Positions 10,058 to 19,466 of a stretch of 25,328 bases of DNA are shown here, piece after piece. This DNA is from Zygnema cylindricum (taxonomy: Eukaryota; Streptophyta; Zygnematophyceae; Zygnematales; Zygnemataceae): positions 1 through 25,328 of the forward strand of contig JBBHKE010002137.1 in the NCBI GenBank assembly GCA_037447655.1, given 5' to 3'. Under the pieces are notes generated by a model. The model had not been told where the DNA came from. It was given only the letters and a program-made list of their open reading frames with translations, and did not search any database. How positions within the stretch are numbered: position 1 is the first letter of the stretch; every line of letters begins with the position of its first letter. A program made the position numbers and the translations under genes.

Positions 10058-11110
10058 TTGATTTTTTTTTCTTTGAGTTTGTCTTTACCTTCTTCTCTCT
10101 TTTTGTATAAGACATTCAAAGTTCTACCCTTTTTGCTAAGCATCCTGTCCCCACCCCTCCTTTGCTTTTCCTTTATTTCTCTTTCCCCCCTCTCACCTCG
10201 GTTCTATTCCTCCCTCCATTTATCCCCACTCCTCTTCCTTCCCTTCCCTCTTCTTTCATCCTTTTCCATCCGCTTCATTCACTCCCTTCCTTTCCTTTCC
10301 TTCCATTCTTTTCTTATTCCTACCATTACTCACTCCAGTCTCTAAGCATTCGCCTTGAATAAAAATAGGCCCAAAAAAATGATCAGAGAAGTTTTATGTA
10401 AAGGTGAGAGGAGAAGAGAGGCAGAGACGAACTTTCAACCTTTTGTTGGTCACTACATCCTTCATTTTTTGCCCTCCTCCCCTTTCGAACAACACTCTCC
10501 CCTCCATTTTGACCGTAATTTTCGCGATTTCCTTATAAAGAATAGCTTCTTTCACTCTCCCTATTTCTCTATACCCTCTCACAGCCACTTTCTCCTCCCT
10601 CCTCACAACTACAACTACTCCCTTTTCTGCCATCATTTCCTCAAACCCCTCTAACCGTGACCCTCTCCTCCCATCTTTTTTGTTTTTGGAACTGGTCTCA
10701 ACTCTATCTCCTTGTCACTCTCTACCCTCTCCATTCTCTGTCGCGGCAAGTCTTACCCTCCCTTTTTACCGCTAAATTCACACTCTCCCCCTCTTATAGC
10801 CACGATTTATCCTTCTATGAATTACATTCTCTCATGCTTTTATTTTGATCCTTTCTCAAACTTTCCCCCTCCCTATTAAAACTCCGTCTCTATCTTAACC
10901 ACCACACTCTCGACCCACTTCTAACCATCCTACAACCCCCTCTTATCGCCTATGCCTCCCTACCTTCTGACCACGACTCTTTCTCTCCCTCTTTCCATTT
11001 TTACCATCACCCAGTTATCTCTTCACCACATTCTCTCCCTCCTTTTCCGTGAATCTTCATTCCCTCTTTCAAAAGCTCTCTATGTATTTCTGTCTTTCAT
11101 CCTCTCACTT
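10058..11110. repeat. Kilobase-scale polypyrimidine tract (plus strand)
   Basis: About 1 kb in which the plus strand is dominated by C and T in irregular ccctcc, ctcttt and ttcc units, with purines mostly single. No fixed period was recognised. Open frames across it (rich in Ser, Leu, Phe and Pro) are a by-product of composition. The tract stops shortly before the dispersed repeat at 11.26 kb. Confidence 0.85.
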
Positions 11111-11254
11111 TTTATGGCAACTAAAAGGAGAGATAAATCACAAAATGTGAAAGGTAAAGAGAGAGGTGAGCACCGCCCCACTCCCATGATGTTTGGAATT
11201 TTATGTTACTAGCTTCGTTTTTTATATATGTATATTTTTACTTTTATGTTGTAA

Positions 11255-11600
11255 AACTTCATTTATTCTTACAAAGACGAAAGCTCCGGAAGTAGATCGA
11301 TGGACGGTGGAATGCGTCCACTTAACTGGTTGTTCTCTACCCATCTGTGACGTCATCCAACCCATCTATGAGGGGTGAGGGTAAGCTTCCATTTGGGAGA
11401 GGTGGCGGATGTGGGGAAACGGGATGGGTTTTGGTATCAAGCTCCCAACTACATACTACTCTAACCGGAGCATCGGTCTTTCCTCCACTTTCACCTTCCC
11501 TTCAATTTCCCCTTCCCTCGTGCATGGAGTTGTATTCTTCTAAGAGTTTTTGTTGAAACATGATACAAACCATAACAATCAGTAACTTCAAAACATCAAA
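11255..11600 (+). repeat. Dispersed repeat family R, copy D
   Basis: Shares with the copies near 11.7, 20.2, 25.1 and 24.95 kb a core around 'gatggacggtggaatgcgtc', 'cacttaactggttgttctc' and 'ctgtgacgtcatccaaccca'. After the core it holds 'gtgagggtaagcttccattt' and a G-rich stretch, then a CT-rich stretch ending 'tgcatggagtt'. These are repeated about 430 bp downstream in copy A, so D and A are tandem relatives in the same orientation. Confidence 0.8.
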
Positions 11601-11671
11601 GTTGAGCTAACACATTTATTACCATTCAACACCATTTTAGGGAATATTTTATCTCATTCTAGAACCAGCAT

Positions 11672-12703
11672 TTGGCTGTGTAGGATTTTGTCTTACAAGT
11701 AGTAGACATATGTCAGTTGACCGATGGAATTTGGAAGGCTTCCACTCAATTGGTTATCACTTAAGAGTCTGTAACGCCATGCAACCCATAAAGAGGTGTA
11801 AAAGTAAGCTTCCATGTGGGGGAGGCGGGGGAAGGTGGGGAAAGGGATTGGGTTCAAGCTCCCCAACCACATTAACTATTGTAATGGAAGTGACGGTCTT
11901 CCTTCAGCCTTTACCTTCCACTCTCTTTATCCTTCTTCCCATACATGGAGTTTAAGGTTTTAATTGTATTGAAATAAATTATGAACACGAGCTAAAGTAA
12001 ACTGTTTCATCTTTGCAAACCCGAGTACATAATGAGGTTTGGTAAAGACAACTTTCTTTTGCAAAATATTGTTTAAATTATTAAAGATTCTTCCTCAAAA
12101 AAATACCCGATTTCCGCCCCGCAAGAGCCTTTTACCCCCTCTCCCGGAAAACACCAGGTTTACCCTACACCCTCCTAAAACACCTTCTTACCCCATCGTA
12201 ACTCCCACTCCCCTCATAAGCCTTTCTATTCTTTTGTCCATCTCCGTAAGGAGTCATATCATACAAAACCTCACAAAGAGTGCATTTACAACAAACGTTC
12301 ACAAATGATAACTCCCTCCTTTTTCCCATATGTCCCCTTCTTATTTTACAGCTGGAGACAATAAAAGAAGCAAAAGGTCAAAATGTATGTCAAGATGTTT
12401 TTAACATATTTATTCAGCATTCGTTTGCTTTGATTTTATTTTTCTCATATGATATGCGGTACATCCCTCTCCCAATGTCCTCTCACATCTGTTGTAGAGC
12501 TGTGAGGTTGCCGATCTCCAGCCCAATTCTCCCTTTGAGTCCCAAGTTTCTTAAATCCGTGCATGCCCCAATGGTCTTTTAGGTTTTGCAATGTGTGTCC
12601 TCTCTCCTTGTCGATGTTAATGTCAATTTGGTTGCATGTCATGTCGCGCGTTTCCCAAGGTAGAATGTAGTAACAATTGAAGGAATGTGGAAAGATAGAA
12701 GAG
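11672..12703 (-). repeat. Inverted repeat arm A (~1.03 kb, family R plus LRR exon)
   Basis: This arm matches 19238-20267 in opposite orientation from end to end, apart from a divergent middle of about 150-200 bp (11790-11960). Matching blocks include the outer end ('ggctgtgtaggattttgtct'), the R core at 11709-11790, 'catctttgcaaac' near 12010, 'gaggtttggtaaagacaact' near 12032, the exon relic near 12.5 kb, and the inner end 'aacaattgaaggaatgtgg'. The divergent middle matches copy D instead, so this arm is mosaic. The strand is given as minus because the LRR exon inside reads that way. Confidence 0.85.
12487..12558 (-). pseudogene. Relic LRR exon (72 bp) in inverted repeat arm A
   Basis: Read on the minus strand in the frame of the intact copy, 72 bp encode 'DLRNLGLKGRIGLEIGNLTA' then LQQ, a plant-type extracellular leucine-rich repeat. 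It has the same length, phase-2 borders and donor position (GTGAGA) as the exon at 19395-19466. The acceptor is destroyed: the bases before the exon read GCAC, where the other copy has GCAG. No signal-peptide or cap exon was seen on the minus strand upstream of it, to its right. It is best read as a duplicated exon that never was, or no longer is, part of a gene. Confidence 0.75.
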
Positions 12704-13204
12704 TAATGAAGAGAGGAGAAAATACATTATAGTTTTGACGTTTTTAACGCAAAAAAAATCCCTAAATGTCTCTCAATGTCGAGTCAATGTCATGCAATGT
12801 TGTGTAATGTGAACGTAGTGACATATCATGATAAGTATCACATTAAAATATTGATCTTATTAAGTCAAATTTAATAACATATCGATATGTGGTACGATTC
12901 TACACTATCGTTTATTATTCCTATGAATGATTTAGTAGTTTTAATGCAAAATCAGATATGTAAAGCCAACACGACGATGTGGGCCTCTCAAAATAAAATT
13001 TTTTTATGCCTTCTATAAGCATTTGAAGTAGAATTGTTCAAAAAACCATGTTAAAAATCACAAAAATCACACAAATTAATGAATTAACTTTTCCATATTT
13101 TTATGAATTATACCCATAATTTAAAAAAAAATCGAAAAGTTATAGATTTAGCCCACAATTTTACAACTTTCCCCCAAAATTCCACAATTTATATCCAAAA
13201 TTTT
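12704..13204. other. AT-rich spacer
   Basis: AT-rich DNA. At 13100-13220 there are loosely repeated units of about 20-24 bp built on cccaaaatt and cacaattt words, too diverged to call a clean array. No gene was recognised. Confidence 0.4.
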
Positions 13205-14330
13205 GCAACGATTACCCATAGTATAGATTTTGTTGTTTTGTGGATGATGTCCTCATTATGGCTCAAGTTGTCTCTAAGTTGGAAGAAAGGCTATTTCCAT
13301 TCCACCTAGCTCTCTTTTCAGCTCGTGCGTTACTATCCTCAGACTTTCGAAACCAATTTCCACCTTTTCATTCTTTCATGGCCAACTATAACTTCCAATT
13401 TTAACAATGCAAATTTGAGAAAGTGGCCGCCGCTGATTTTGCAAACCACTTGGAGGCGTTACCTTTTTCTCATGCCTGTGTTCAATTAGGTTTTTGTTAT
13501 GGGGTTTGGGCTGGTGCGTTGTTATGAGCAACATCAATTTTTTTGATACTTTGTCTCATTTGACCAATTTAGTTGTTGCTGTACGCTTGCTGTTAGGTTT
13601 GGCTCACCCTCTGCTCTTAGGGGGGCCACGGTGCATTTGCAACCATCCCGTTGATGTTGAGGGAATCCATTTGCTTCGTTGCTTCCACCGGGGGGACGTA
13701 ATGTCACGCATGATTTGGTGCGAGATGCCATTGTTGCCATTGGTACGGAGGCGGACTGTCAAACGTGAGGTTTCTAATATACTTCCACCTCGGCCCGAAT
13801 CTAAGGGTTCTCATAGCCTCGGGTTAATTTGATTTTTCTTCATGGTGTTGGGAGGACACTTCGCAATGTTGTCCTCATGGATCCAGCCGGGTCACATATT
13901 TCACCTTGCGCGGCTTTGCATGCAGTGGTGGTGGCTCAAGAGGTGGCGTCTACAAAGGAAAGTGATTATCCTCATCGAGACCCGTCGGATCAATTTGTCC
14001 CATTTCCCATGGAGAATTTTCGTTCTATGGATAAGTCCTTTGATGACTTCCTTCGCCAATGTGAGTGAAAAACGTTTGAATCCCAAGGTCTTAGGAGTCA
14101 TCCACCTAGTCTTTTGGTTGCGTTTTACCGTCTATGTGTGTCAATTACACTTCACTAGGTGCAAGCTGCGACTCTCCATTCGCGTAGCACACTACACAAT
14201 GACCAGCGGGGACTTCCAGACATTACACCAAATGACGCGGTTCACATCCATGATTTCCGTGGTTGTGGACCTTAGCTTGTCTATGACTAGACTAGTCTAG
14301 GTTTTTTCATTTTGTAGGCGGTCTTACTTT
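13205..14330 (+). pseudogene. Non-LTR retrotransposon (LINE-type) C-terminal region, decayed
   Basis: At 13632-13682 the frame reads 'CICNHPVDVEGIHLLRC', a C-x-C-x9-H-x3-C zinc-binding motif typical of the region behind the reverse transcriptase in some non-LTR elements. It is preceded by 'VAVRLLLGLAHPLLLGGPR' and followed, in another frame, by 'THDLVRDAIVAIGTEA'. After two more frame changes come 'NVVLMDPAG', 'VVAQEVASTKESDYPHRD', 'SDQFVPFPMENF' and 'DKSFDDFLRQC', again in the usual order. The part between the zinc motif and the end resembles the restriction-like endonuclease region of such elements. At 13237-13251 'FVDDV' could be the reverse transcriptase catalytic box, but it lies only about 130 codons before the zinc motif, so either sequence is missing or the match is chance. 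At least three frame changes make this a dead copy. Confidence 0.7.
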
Positions 14331-14419
14331 AGTATTGGTTTGTTTTGGTTTTTTGCTTTTGTTAATATTATTATGTTTCGTTTCTAATTTTTAGGCGTAG
14401 ATGACTTTTATGTGACTTT

Positions 14420-14873
14420 TGTAATTTTGGTGTATGAACATTACAAGCTGCTCTACTTGCGGTTCAGAGCAACGCAGTTGCGATGCTAGACTACGCATCA
14501 TAGCAGCGCAGAAATATATCAACTCAGCATAATAGCACGACGTAGCATTATAGCAACGCCGCAGTATGTAGATTAGACAACCATGTTCTAGAAGATAGCT
14601 TGGTTAGATCGCGGTTGAAAGAGAAGGTCCACGTGTACATAACTAGAACCAAGTTTACCGGTAGTTGATAAGTTTAAATAGTTTAGTCGTCTTAGTCAAC
14701 AATAAACTCTAGAGTAGACCTTTGCAGCGAGCTTTGATCTTGTAATCTCTTCCCGATTAATAAAGCTCAATCCTTTTTTCTAATGTTGTGTACCTTGCTG
14801 TAGCTACAAGGGTATCCTTGGGGCTATTCCGTTGTGCAATTAGATTGTGGTGTAATTATCTGTTCCTTTTACA
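14420..14873 (+). repeat. Left LTR of the compact element
   Basis: Matches the right LTR over most of its length, for example 'gaagatagcttggttagatc' and 'ggtccacgtgtacata'. It starts tgtaat and ends ttttaca, that is TG...CA. The 'aataaagctcaatcc' block near 14760 is a plausible polyadenylation signal region. It is about 40 bp shorter than the right LTR, mainly because it has fewer internal gcagc-type subrepeats. Confidence 0.85.
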
Positions 14874-14874
14874 C

Positions 14875-14888
14875 TAGTATCAAAGCTC
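14875..14888 (+). other. Primer-binding site, initiator-Met tRNA type
   Basis: The sequence tagtatcaaagctc lies one base after the LTR end. It matches the common plant primer site tggtatcagagc at 10 of 12 positions, which is the complement of the initiator-Met tRNA 3' end. Confidence 0.75.
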
Positions 14889-15146
14889 TTCCTCGTGACT
14901 CGACAACATGAAAGGTCTCGATTTTTGAACACCGGATATATAAGAGCGGGTTCTTCGAGAGTTAGAAAACATCATATTACACAATGCTCACTTAAGTGAC
15001 ATCGTCGCAACCTTAAAACCTCGTCTTAGCGAAAGAACTCATGGAGGCACGGAAAGAGACTCGAGGAGACCGGGTACAGGGTGGATGTCCCGGAATTACT
15101 CCACTAGTATCATCTATGGGATGTCTGCCTACAAGACATCATTTGG

Positions 15147-15577
15147 CGAGCAAAAGTCACACCTGAAGTGCGAGCACTCAAGCTAGCCCAAAAAAATGCT
15201 CTGCAGCGCGATTAAGCTGCGAAGAAGCACGTTTCCTTCAAACTGTGGAAAGCGCCTAGGTGGGAGCTGGCAGACGAAGCGGTAGCAGAGACCACACAAA
15301 TTGCGGTACTAGAAGCTCCCCTAAGTCTGACAACAAAGGCATCCGCACTTGAGACCGCTCCTCCACAACCTGAAGAGCGAGCAGATCTACTGGAAGCTGA
15401 AAGGGATCAACTACGAGGAGAGATCTCAGGAGACGCTTGGTAGCGGCGGACCGCCAGATCGCACTCTTGGAAACGTGATGTGAGCCGCTCCAAAATCAGT
15501 TGAACACCCAGAGGGAAGAGTTTGAGGAGTACCGAGAAGAAACTTACGCAATGCTTCGTGAGTTGCAATCTCCCTGA
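15147..15577 (+). pseudogene. Coiled-coil Gag-like remnant of the compact element
   Basis: One frame from 15147 to 15443 reads 'RAKVTPEVRALKLAQKNALQ', then a stop, 'KKHVSFKLWKAPRWELADEA', and later 'ADLLEAERDQLRGEISGDA' to a stop. A shifted frame (15440-15577) continues with 'VAADRQIALLET', a stop, and 'NTQREEFEEYREETYAMLRE' to a final TGA. The Glu/Arg/Leu heptad-like pattern suggests a coiled coil. There is no zinc knuckle or enzyme motif. Position between the primer site and the right LTR argues for a Gag-derived protein, but I cannot name a family. The stops and frame change mean it is not functional. Confidence 0.6.
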
Positions 15578-15620
15578 GTAAGCAATATTCACAAGGGGCT
15601 AAACCCTTAGTGGGAGCCAT

Positions 15621-16114
15621 TGTAACAGGGTTACAGAATTATGTACAGTACTGGCTGTTGCAGCAATTGCGGTTAGCACAACAGGTGTGATGCCAGACTA
15701 GCGCAGCAAAGCAGCGTAGTAGTATATCAGCGCAGCAAAGCAGCGTAGTAGCATATTAGCACAGCATAGCAGCGTAGCAGTATATGAGCACAGCGTCGCA
15801 GTATAGCAATGACGCGGAATGTAGATTAGACTACCATGTTATAGAAGATAGCTTGGTTAGATCGCGGTTCACCGAGAAGGTCCACGTGTACATAGATAGA
15901 ACCAAGTTTAATTGCAGCTGATTAGTTTAAATAGTTTAGTCGTCTTAGTCAACAGTAGACTATGGAGTAGACCTTTAGAGCGAACTTGGATCTTGTAATC
16001 TCTTCCGGATTAATAAAGCTCAATCCTTTTTGTTAATGTTGTGTACCTTGCTGTTTCTACGAGGGTATCTTTGGGGTTATTGCAATTAGATTGTGGTGTT
16101 GTGTTCCTTTTACA
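15621..16114 (+). repeat. Right LTR of the compact element, with 29-bp subrepeats
   Basis: Starts tgtaacaggg and ends tttaca, giving TG...CA ends. The purine-rich tgggag just before it may be the remains of the polypurine tract. At 15700-15790 a 29-bp unit beginning agcgcagcaaagcagcgtag (or agcacagc) repeats at 15700, 15729, 15758 and 15787. Confidence 0.85.
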
Positions 16115-18450
16115 CTCGGTTTTTTTGTTGTTTTTCAGTTTTACCCCTTTTGTACACATATGGTTTTACCATTGCAATTTTTTCAATAGAGAATTTTCTT
16201 CGCTAGTGTCAATGTTTTTTGGCACTTGAAACATTTTTTCTCCATACACTCTTGTCCAATTATGAATTTGACGGTTGAGATCTAAAGGCAAAGATCTCAC
16301 CTTCCTATTGGCGGTGTCCATGTGAAAATCGGATAAGGGTGTACGGAGAGAAGATGTTTTTAAGTGGAGAAAATGTTTTCCACACTGATAGCGGTTCAGG
16401 GTGTAGGAGCAGATTTGGCCGTGCCAACAATTCGTGAGAAGAGTGACACTACATCATCAATCGCTATTAGAGTATATAACGCCAAATCGGTGCCCTTTAA
16501 AAAAAAAGGAAACCTGAAATACAATCCATAATTCTATTTTTTCCATTATTCTAATTAGGTTTTTTTTTCAATTAGCGTTAATAATGGAAGTACACGGCGA
16601 TGGAAATAGTGTGACGTACGGACATGATATTTCCGTACGAAATGGTACTTTTTGAATTACAAAGGCATAAAAAGACACTTAACATTACTGCGCACACATG
16701 TGAATGTGCAGTGGAAGAAAGAGACGCAAACTCGTCGAAAAAAATCACGTTCTCATATGTTCGTCCGTCGACCGTGTGAAAAGCGCGACGGCGTACGAAT
16801 TGTCAGATTTTGTACGGGTACACTTATTACTGTAGAGATCGAAAGGGCAGGTATCTATTATTCAGGACAACCCAAATTACAGTTAGGGTTAATTAGTATA
16901 TTTATATTTTTTAAATAAAAAATAATTCCCGATTAGTGCTAATAACACTAATTTTATTTTTACGCTATTTATTCCTTTACTCTTATAGCGATAGACGGTG
17001 TACAGTATCTCGCCGCTCTATAATTTCGTACTGTTTATCCGTACGGTAACCGATTGTTTTTTTGACATTGTACTTTAATGTAAAATTCGAACAAGTACAT
17101 CCACGAATGGAAATCCGAACGAAACTGTAAAGTTTAAACACATTTTCGTACTTTATGTTGTTACATGTTGTACTTTCTGTCTAGTGTAGTTAGAAGTTGC
17201 AATATTCTCACGCTAATTACGCCGTCACGCGAATCCCGCTAAAACGTACTTTTTGCCGTACGGGAGGCATATGTTCTCTTGGGATGAAGTATGAACGCTT
17301 TGACAGTCAGCACCTGTAGGCTCATGTCGAGAATGACCGCCACGTGGAGCGTCCACGACTGTAGTCCATCGCTTTCAATGCGACACAATCAGCATGTACT
17401 GTACTGAAACTGCGATTCAAAATAAAATTCAGATTGCGTACGAGTCAAAACTTTTCAAATCCATATCCGCCACATACGCAAGACCAACAACTGCACGCTT
17501 TACCGACCGTACCGTACCGTACCATCCGCATCGCGCGAGTCACGCTGATGGATGTCGACGCGATTGGCGCTTGGCGTCGTCGGCACATGGCGACTGCGAG
17601 CATCCGTGCGCGCAACGACCACCTCGAGGCCGCCGCCAACTGACGTCATCCACATCACTTTCACGCGTGTGAACACTTTGTACTCATGACAACTGTTCCG
17701 ACCGTACAGCCGATATCGGCGGGTAAAAGGCCGCTTCATTTCGTTAGACATTTTTTTTTTTTTAAATGTGGTCCCCTCAGGAAAGTCCATTAATATGTCC
17801 TGTTTTACATGACATTTCGCCCGTCCAATGAAAACGCTTCATTGTTAACTTCAAAAGTGGGGGTGAAACTGTCACGTCGATATCACGCGTGTTTAGACGA
17901 TTCGGATGATTACGTGGCATCATCTACGCCTGATAAGAAAACCACATGTACAGTTGCGATCTTCCGATTACAAATTTGTTCGATGTACAGCTCACGTATT
18001 TCTTATAATATCTACATGTGAAACTACAATAGTCTTAGTTAACCTATAGAGTTAACAATCTACAGTACTCTACAGTACTGCAGCGAGCACTTCGTCTACG
18101 AGACAATTGTTTCCACCAATCAAATTCTCTTACTCTCATCATGTGCAAAAGCCAAAAGGAAAGGTAACCAATTGTTGCAGTGCAGCACTGGATTGGACAG
18201 TACAGTACAGTACTGTAGCTTCCAGTTGTACAGACGTCATTCAAGCCGACAAATGTAATCAGACATATGAATAGTACATTTGGGCCGTAAGCAGGACCGC
18301 AGAAACCGACAAATCGAAGTGGACCGTCTCATGTGAATCGTACAAAGTACAGAACTCATTCCTTCCTCATATCGCATCTGAAGATTCGTTGCAACGGATT
18401 ACTCAAGTCAAAGCCCTTCTATCTACTAGAACCGTCCTTAGTAGAAGAAA
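16115..18450. other. Intergenic region before the LRR gene
   Basis: No convincing gene. The middle (16590-17400) is rich in cgtacg and gtac words. A short ccgta tandem (accgtaccgtaccgtacc) lies near 17505. A GC-richer island spans about 17460-17720; its open frames overlap on both strands, so none is believable on composition alone. Near 18060 and 18200 there are tacagtac palindromes. Confidence 0.4.
18059..18219. repeat. Facing tacagtac-rich inverted repeats
   Basis: The left arm is ctacagtactctacagtac near 18060. The right arm contains acagtacagtacagtactg near 18198, including the perfect 12-bp palindrome tacagtactgta at 18206-18217. The arms are partly complementary to each other and to themselves, about 140 bp apart, upstream of the LRR gene. 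Confidence 0.6.
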
Positions 18451-18454
18451 TTGC

Positions 18455-18509
18455 CACGTGTCCGTGTCTTCTTTTTTAGAAAACCTTCTTACGTGGCGAG
18501 TGCTCAGCC
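18455..18509 (+). promoter_or_regulatory. Possible promoter-proximal region with G-box and ACGT elements
   Basis: A perfect G-box CACGTG lies at 18455-18460 and an ACGTGG core about 30 bp later, followed by the start codon in a good context (gccATGG). Further CACGTG copies occur inside exon 1 (18558) and intron 1 (18661). G-boxes bind bZIP and bHLH factors in plants. I see no TATA box, and the transcription start is unknown. Confidence 0.35.
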
Positions 18510-19466
18510 ATGGCCGTCGCCATGACCATGATGAGCATCATACTGCTTTTCTTCCTCCACGTGGCACCCACCCTGGTTGCATCCATTCATGCAGGAGACG
18601 GTAAGCTCCCTCCCTCCCCGCTCACCCTTTCGCACAGCTCGTTCTCTCTGTCTGCGTTCACACGTGTGAGTCCTCGCTCTGATTGGCTCGCGTGCGGCCC
18701 CTGTCGGTGCGGATGCTGCAGCGGCGGCGCTGTGGGCGATGCGGAAGGCCATCGTGAACAAGGAGAGATTCCCGCCGACCAGATGCGGCGGTCGTTTTGG
18801 AAATGGTGTCGAATGCGATCCTTCCGGTCGCGTGATTTGGATGTGAGTGACAATCGCTGCGTGCACTCTCTGTTGCGATAAATACGCACTCTATTTCGCA
18901 CTGAAAAACGCACTAAATTTGAACTCACACTAAATTCGAACTTACAGGCTGGCTGGATTCTCTGCCGCAACAAAGGTTCACTCCATTTCGCACTAAAAAG
19001 CGCACTAAATTTGTACTTACAAACTGGCTGGATTTTTGCCGCGATTAACACGCACTATATTTCGCACTGAAAATCGCACTAAATTTGTATTTACAAACTA
19101 CCTAGATTTCTGACGCAATTAACACGCTCTATATTTCGCACTGAAAATCGCACTAAATTTTTACTCAGAGACTGGCTAGAATCTCTACTGCGATGCGCTC
19201 TCCGAGGATGCTGAGGCGTTGCCGAGGCTTAGGGGGGGCATTACTCTTATATTTTTCCACACATTCCTTCAATTGATACTACATTCTACCTTGGGAAGGC
19301 CAACGTGACATGCAACCAAATTGACCTTAGCATCGACAGGGATAGAGGATAGAGGACACACATTGCAAAACCTAACAGATCATGGGGCATGCAGAGATTT
19401 TTCAGGTCGCGGACTTAAGGGGAGAATTGGGCCGGAGATCGGCAACCTCACAGCGCTAATAATAAT
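18510..19466 (+). CDS. Secreted or receptor-type leucine-rich-repeat protein, first three exons
   Basis: Exon 1 (18510-18600) encodes a signal peptide with the hydrophobic core 'MMSIILLFFLHVAPTLVA' and ends at GTAAGC. Exon 2 (18722-18842, after gctgcag) joins in phase 1 and encodes the LRR N-terminal cap: 'AAALWAMRKAIVNKERFPPT' then 'RCGGRFGNGVEC' and 'DPSGRVIW' (residues 31-70). This is the AL...W/C...GV-C-GRV pattern of plant LRRNT_2. Exon 3 (19395-19466) is exactly 72 bp, phase 2 at both ends, and encodes 'DFSGRGLKGRIGPEIGNLTA', a plant extracellular LRR; it ends at GTGAGT. Introns are 121 and 552 bp. The acceptor of exon 3 (atgcag) has a poor pyrimidine tract but a cctaac branch-like site. 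Such proteins form receptor ectodomains or secreted LRR proteins. More LRR exons, and any membrane segment and kinase, would lie downstream and were not found within the window, so the gene is either split by very long introns or broken. Confidence 0.75.
18875..19205. repeat. 74-bp tandem repeat inside LRR intron 2, about 4 copies
   Basis: The word tttcgcact recurs at 18894, 18986, 19060 and 19134. The spacing is 74 bp, with an extra 18 bp in the first unit that looks like a local duplication of actaaatt...cttac. Each unit carries 'ttcgcactgaaaatcgcact', an aaattt stretch, an 'aaactggctggatt' block and 'gccgcgattaacacgcact'. The array lies wholly between exons 2 and 3. Confidence 0.9.

Larger units (their letters stand above)
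14420..16114 (+). mobile_element. Compact LTR retrotransposon (LARD/TRIM-like, or internally deleted)
   Basis: Two similar LTRs flank an internal region of about 750 bp. A primer-binding site sits immediately after the left LTR. The internal region keeps only one decayed coding frame and no protease, reverse transcriptase or integrase. The total size of about 1.7 kb suits a non-autonomous element that would need enzymes from another element. No matching target-site duplication was seen next to the ends I chose, so the left edge may be off by some bases or the flanks have changed. Confidence 0.85.

Noticed and set aside
17394-17790. Overlapping open frames on both strands in a GC-richer island
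   Set aside because: Several frames are open at once because stops are rare in GC-rich sequence; none shows a recognisable domain or splice sites.
18504-19051. Long minus-strand frames of 120 and 154 codons opposite the LRR gene
   Set aside because: They are shadows of the plus-strand exons and of the tandem repeat in intron 2.
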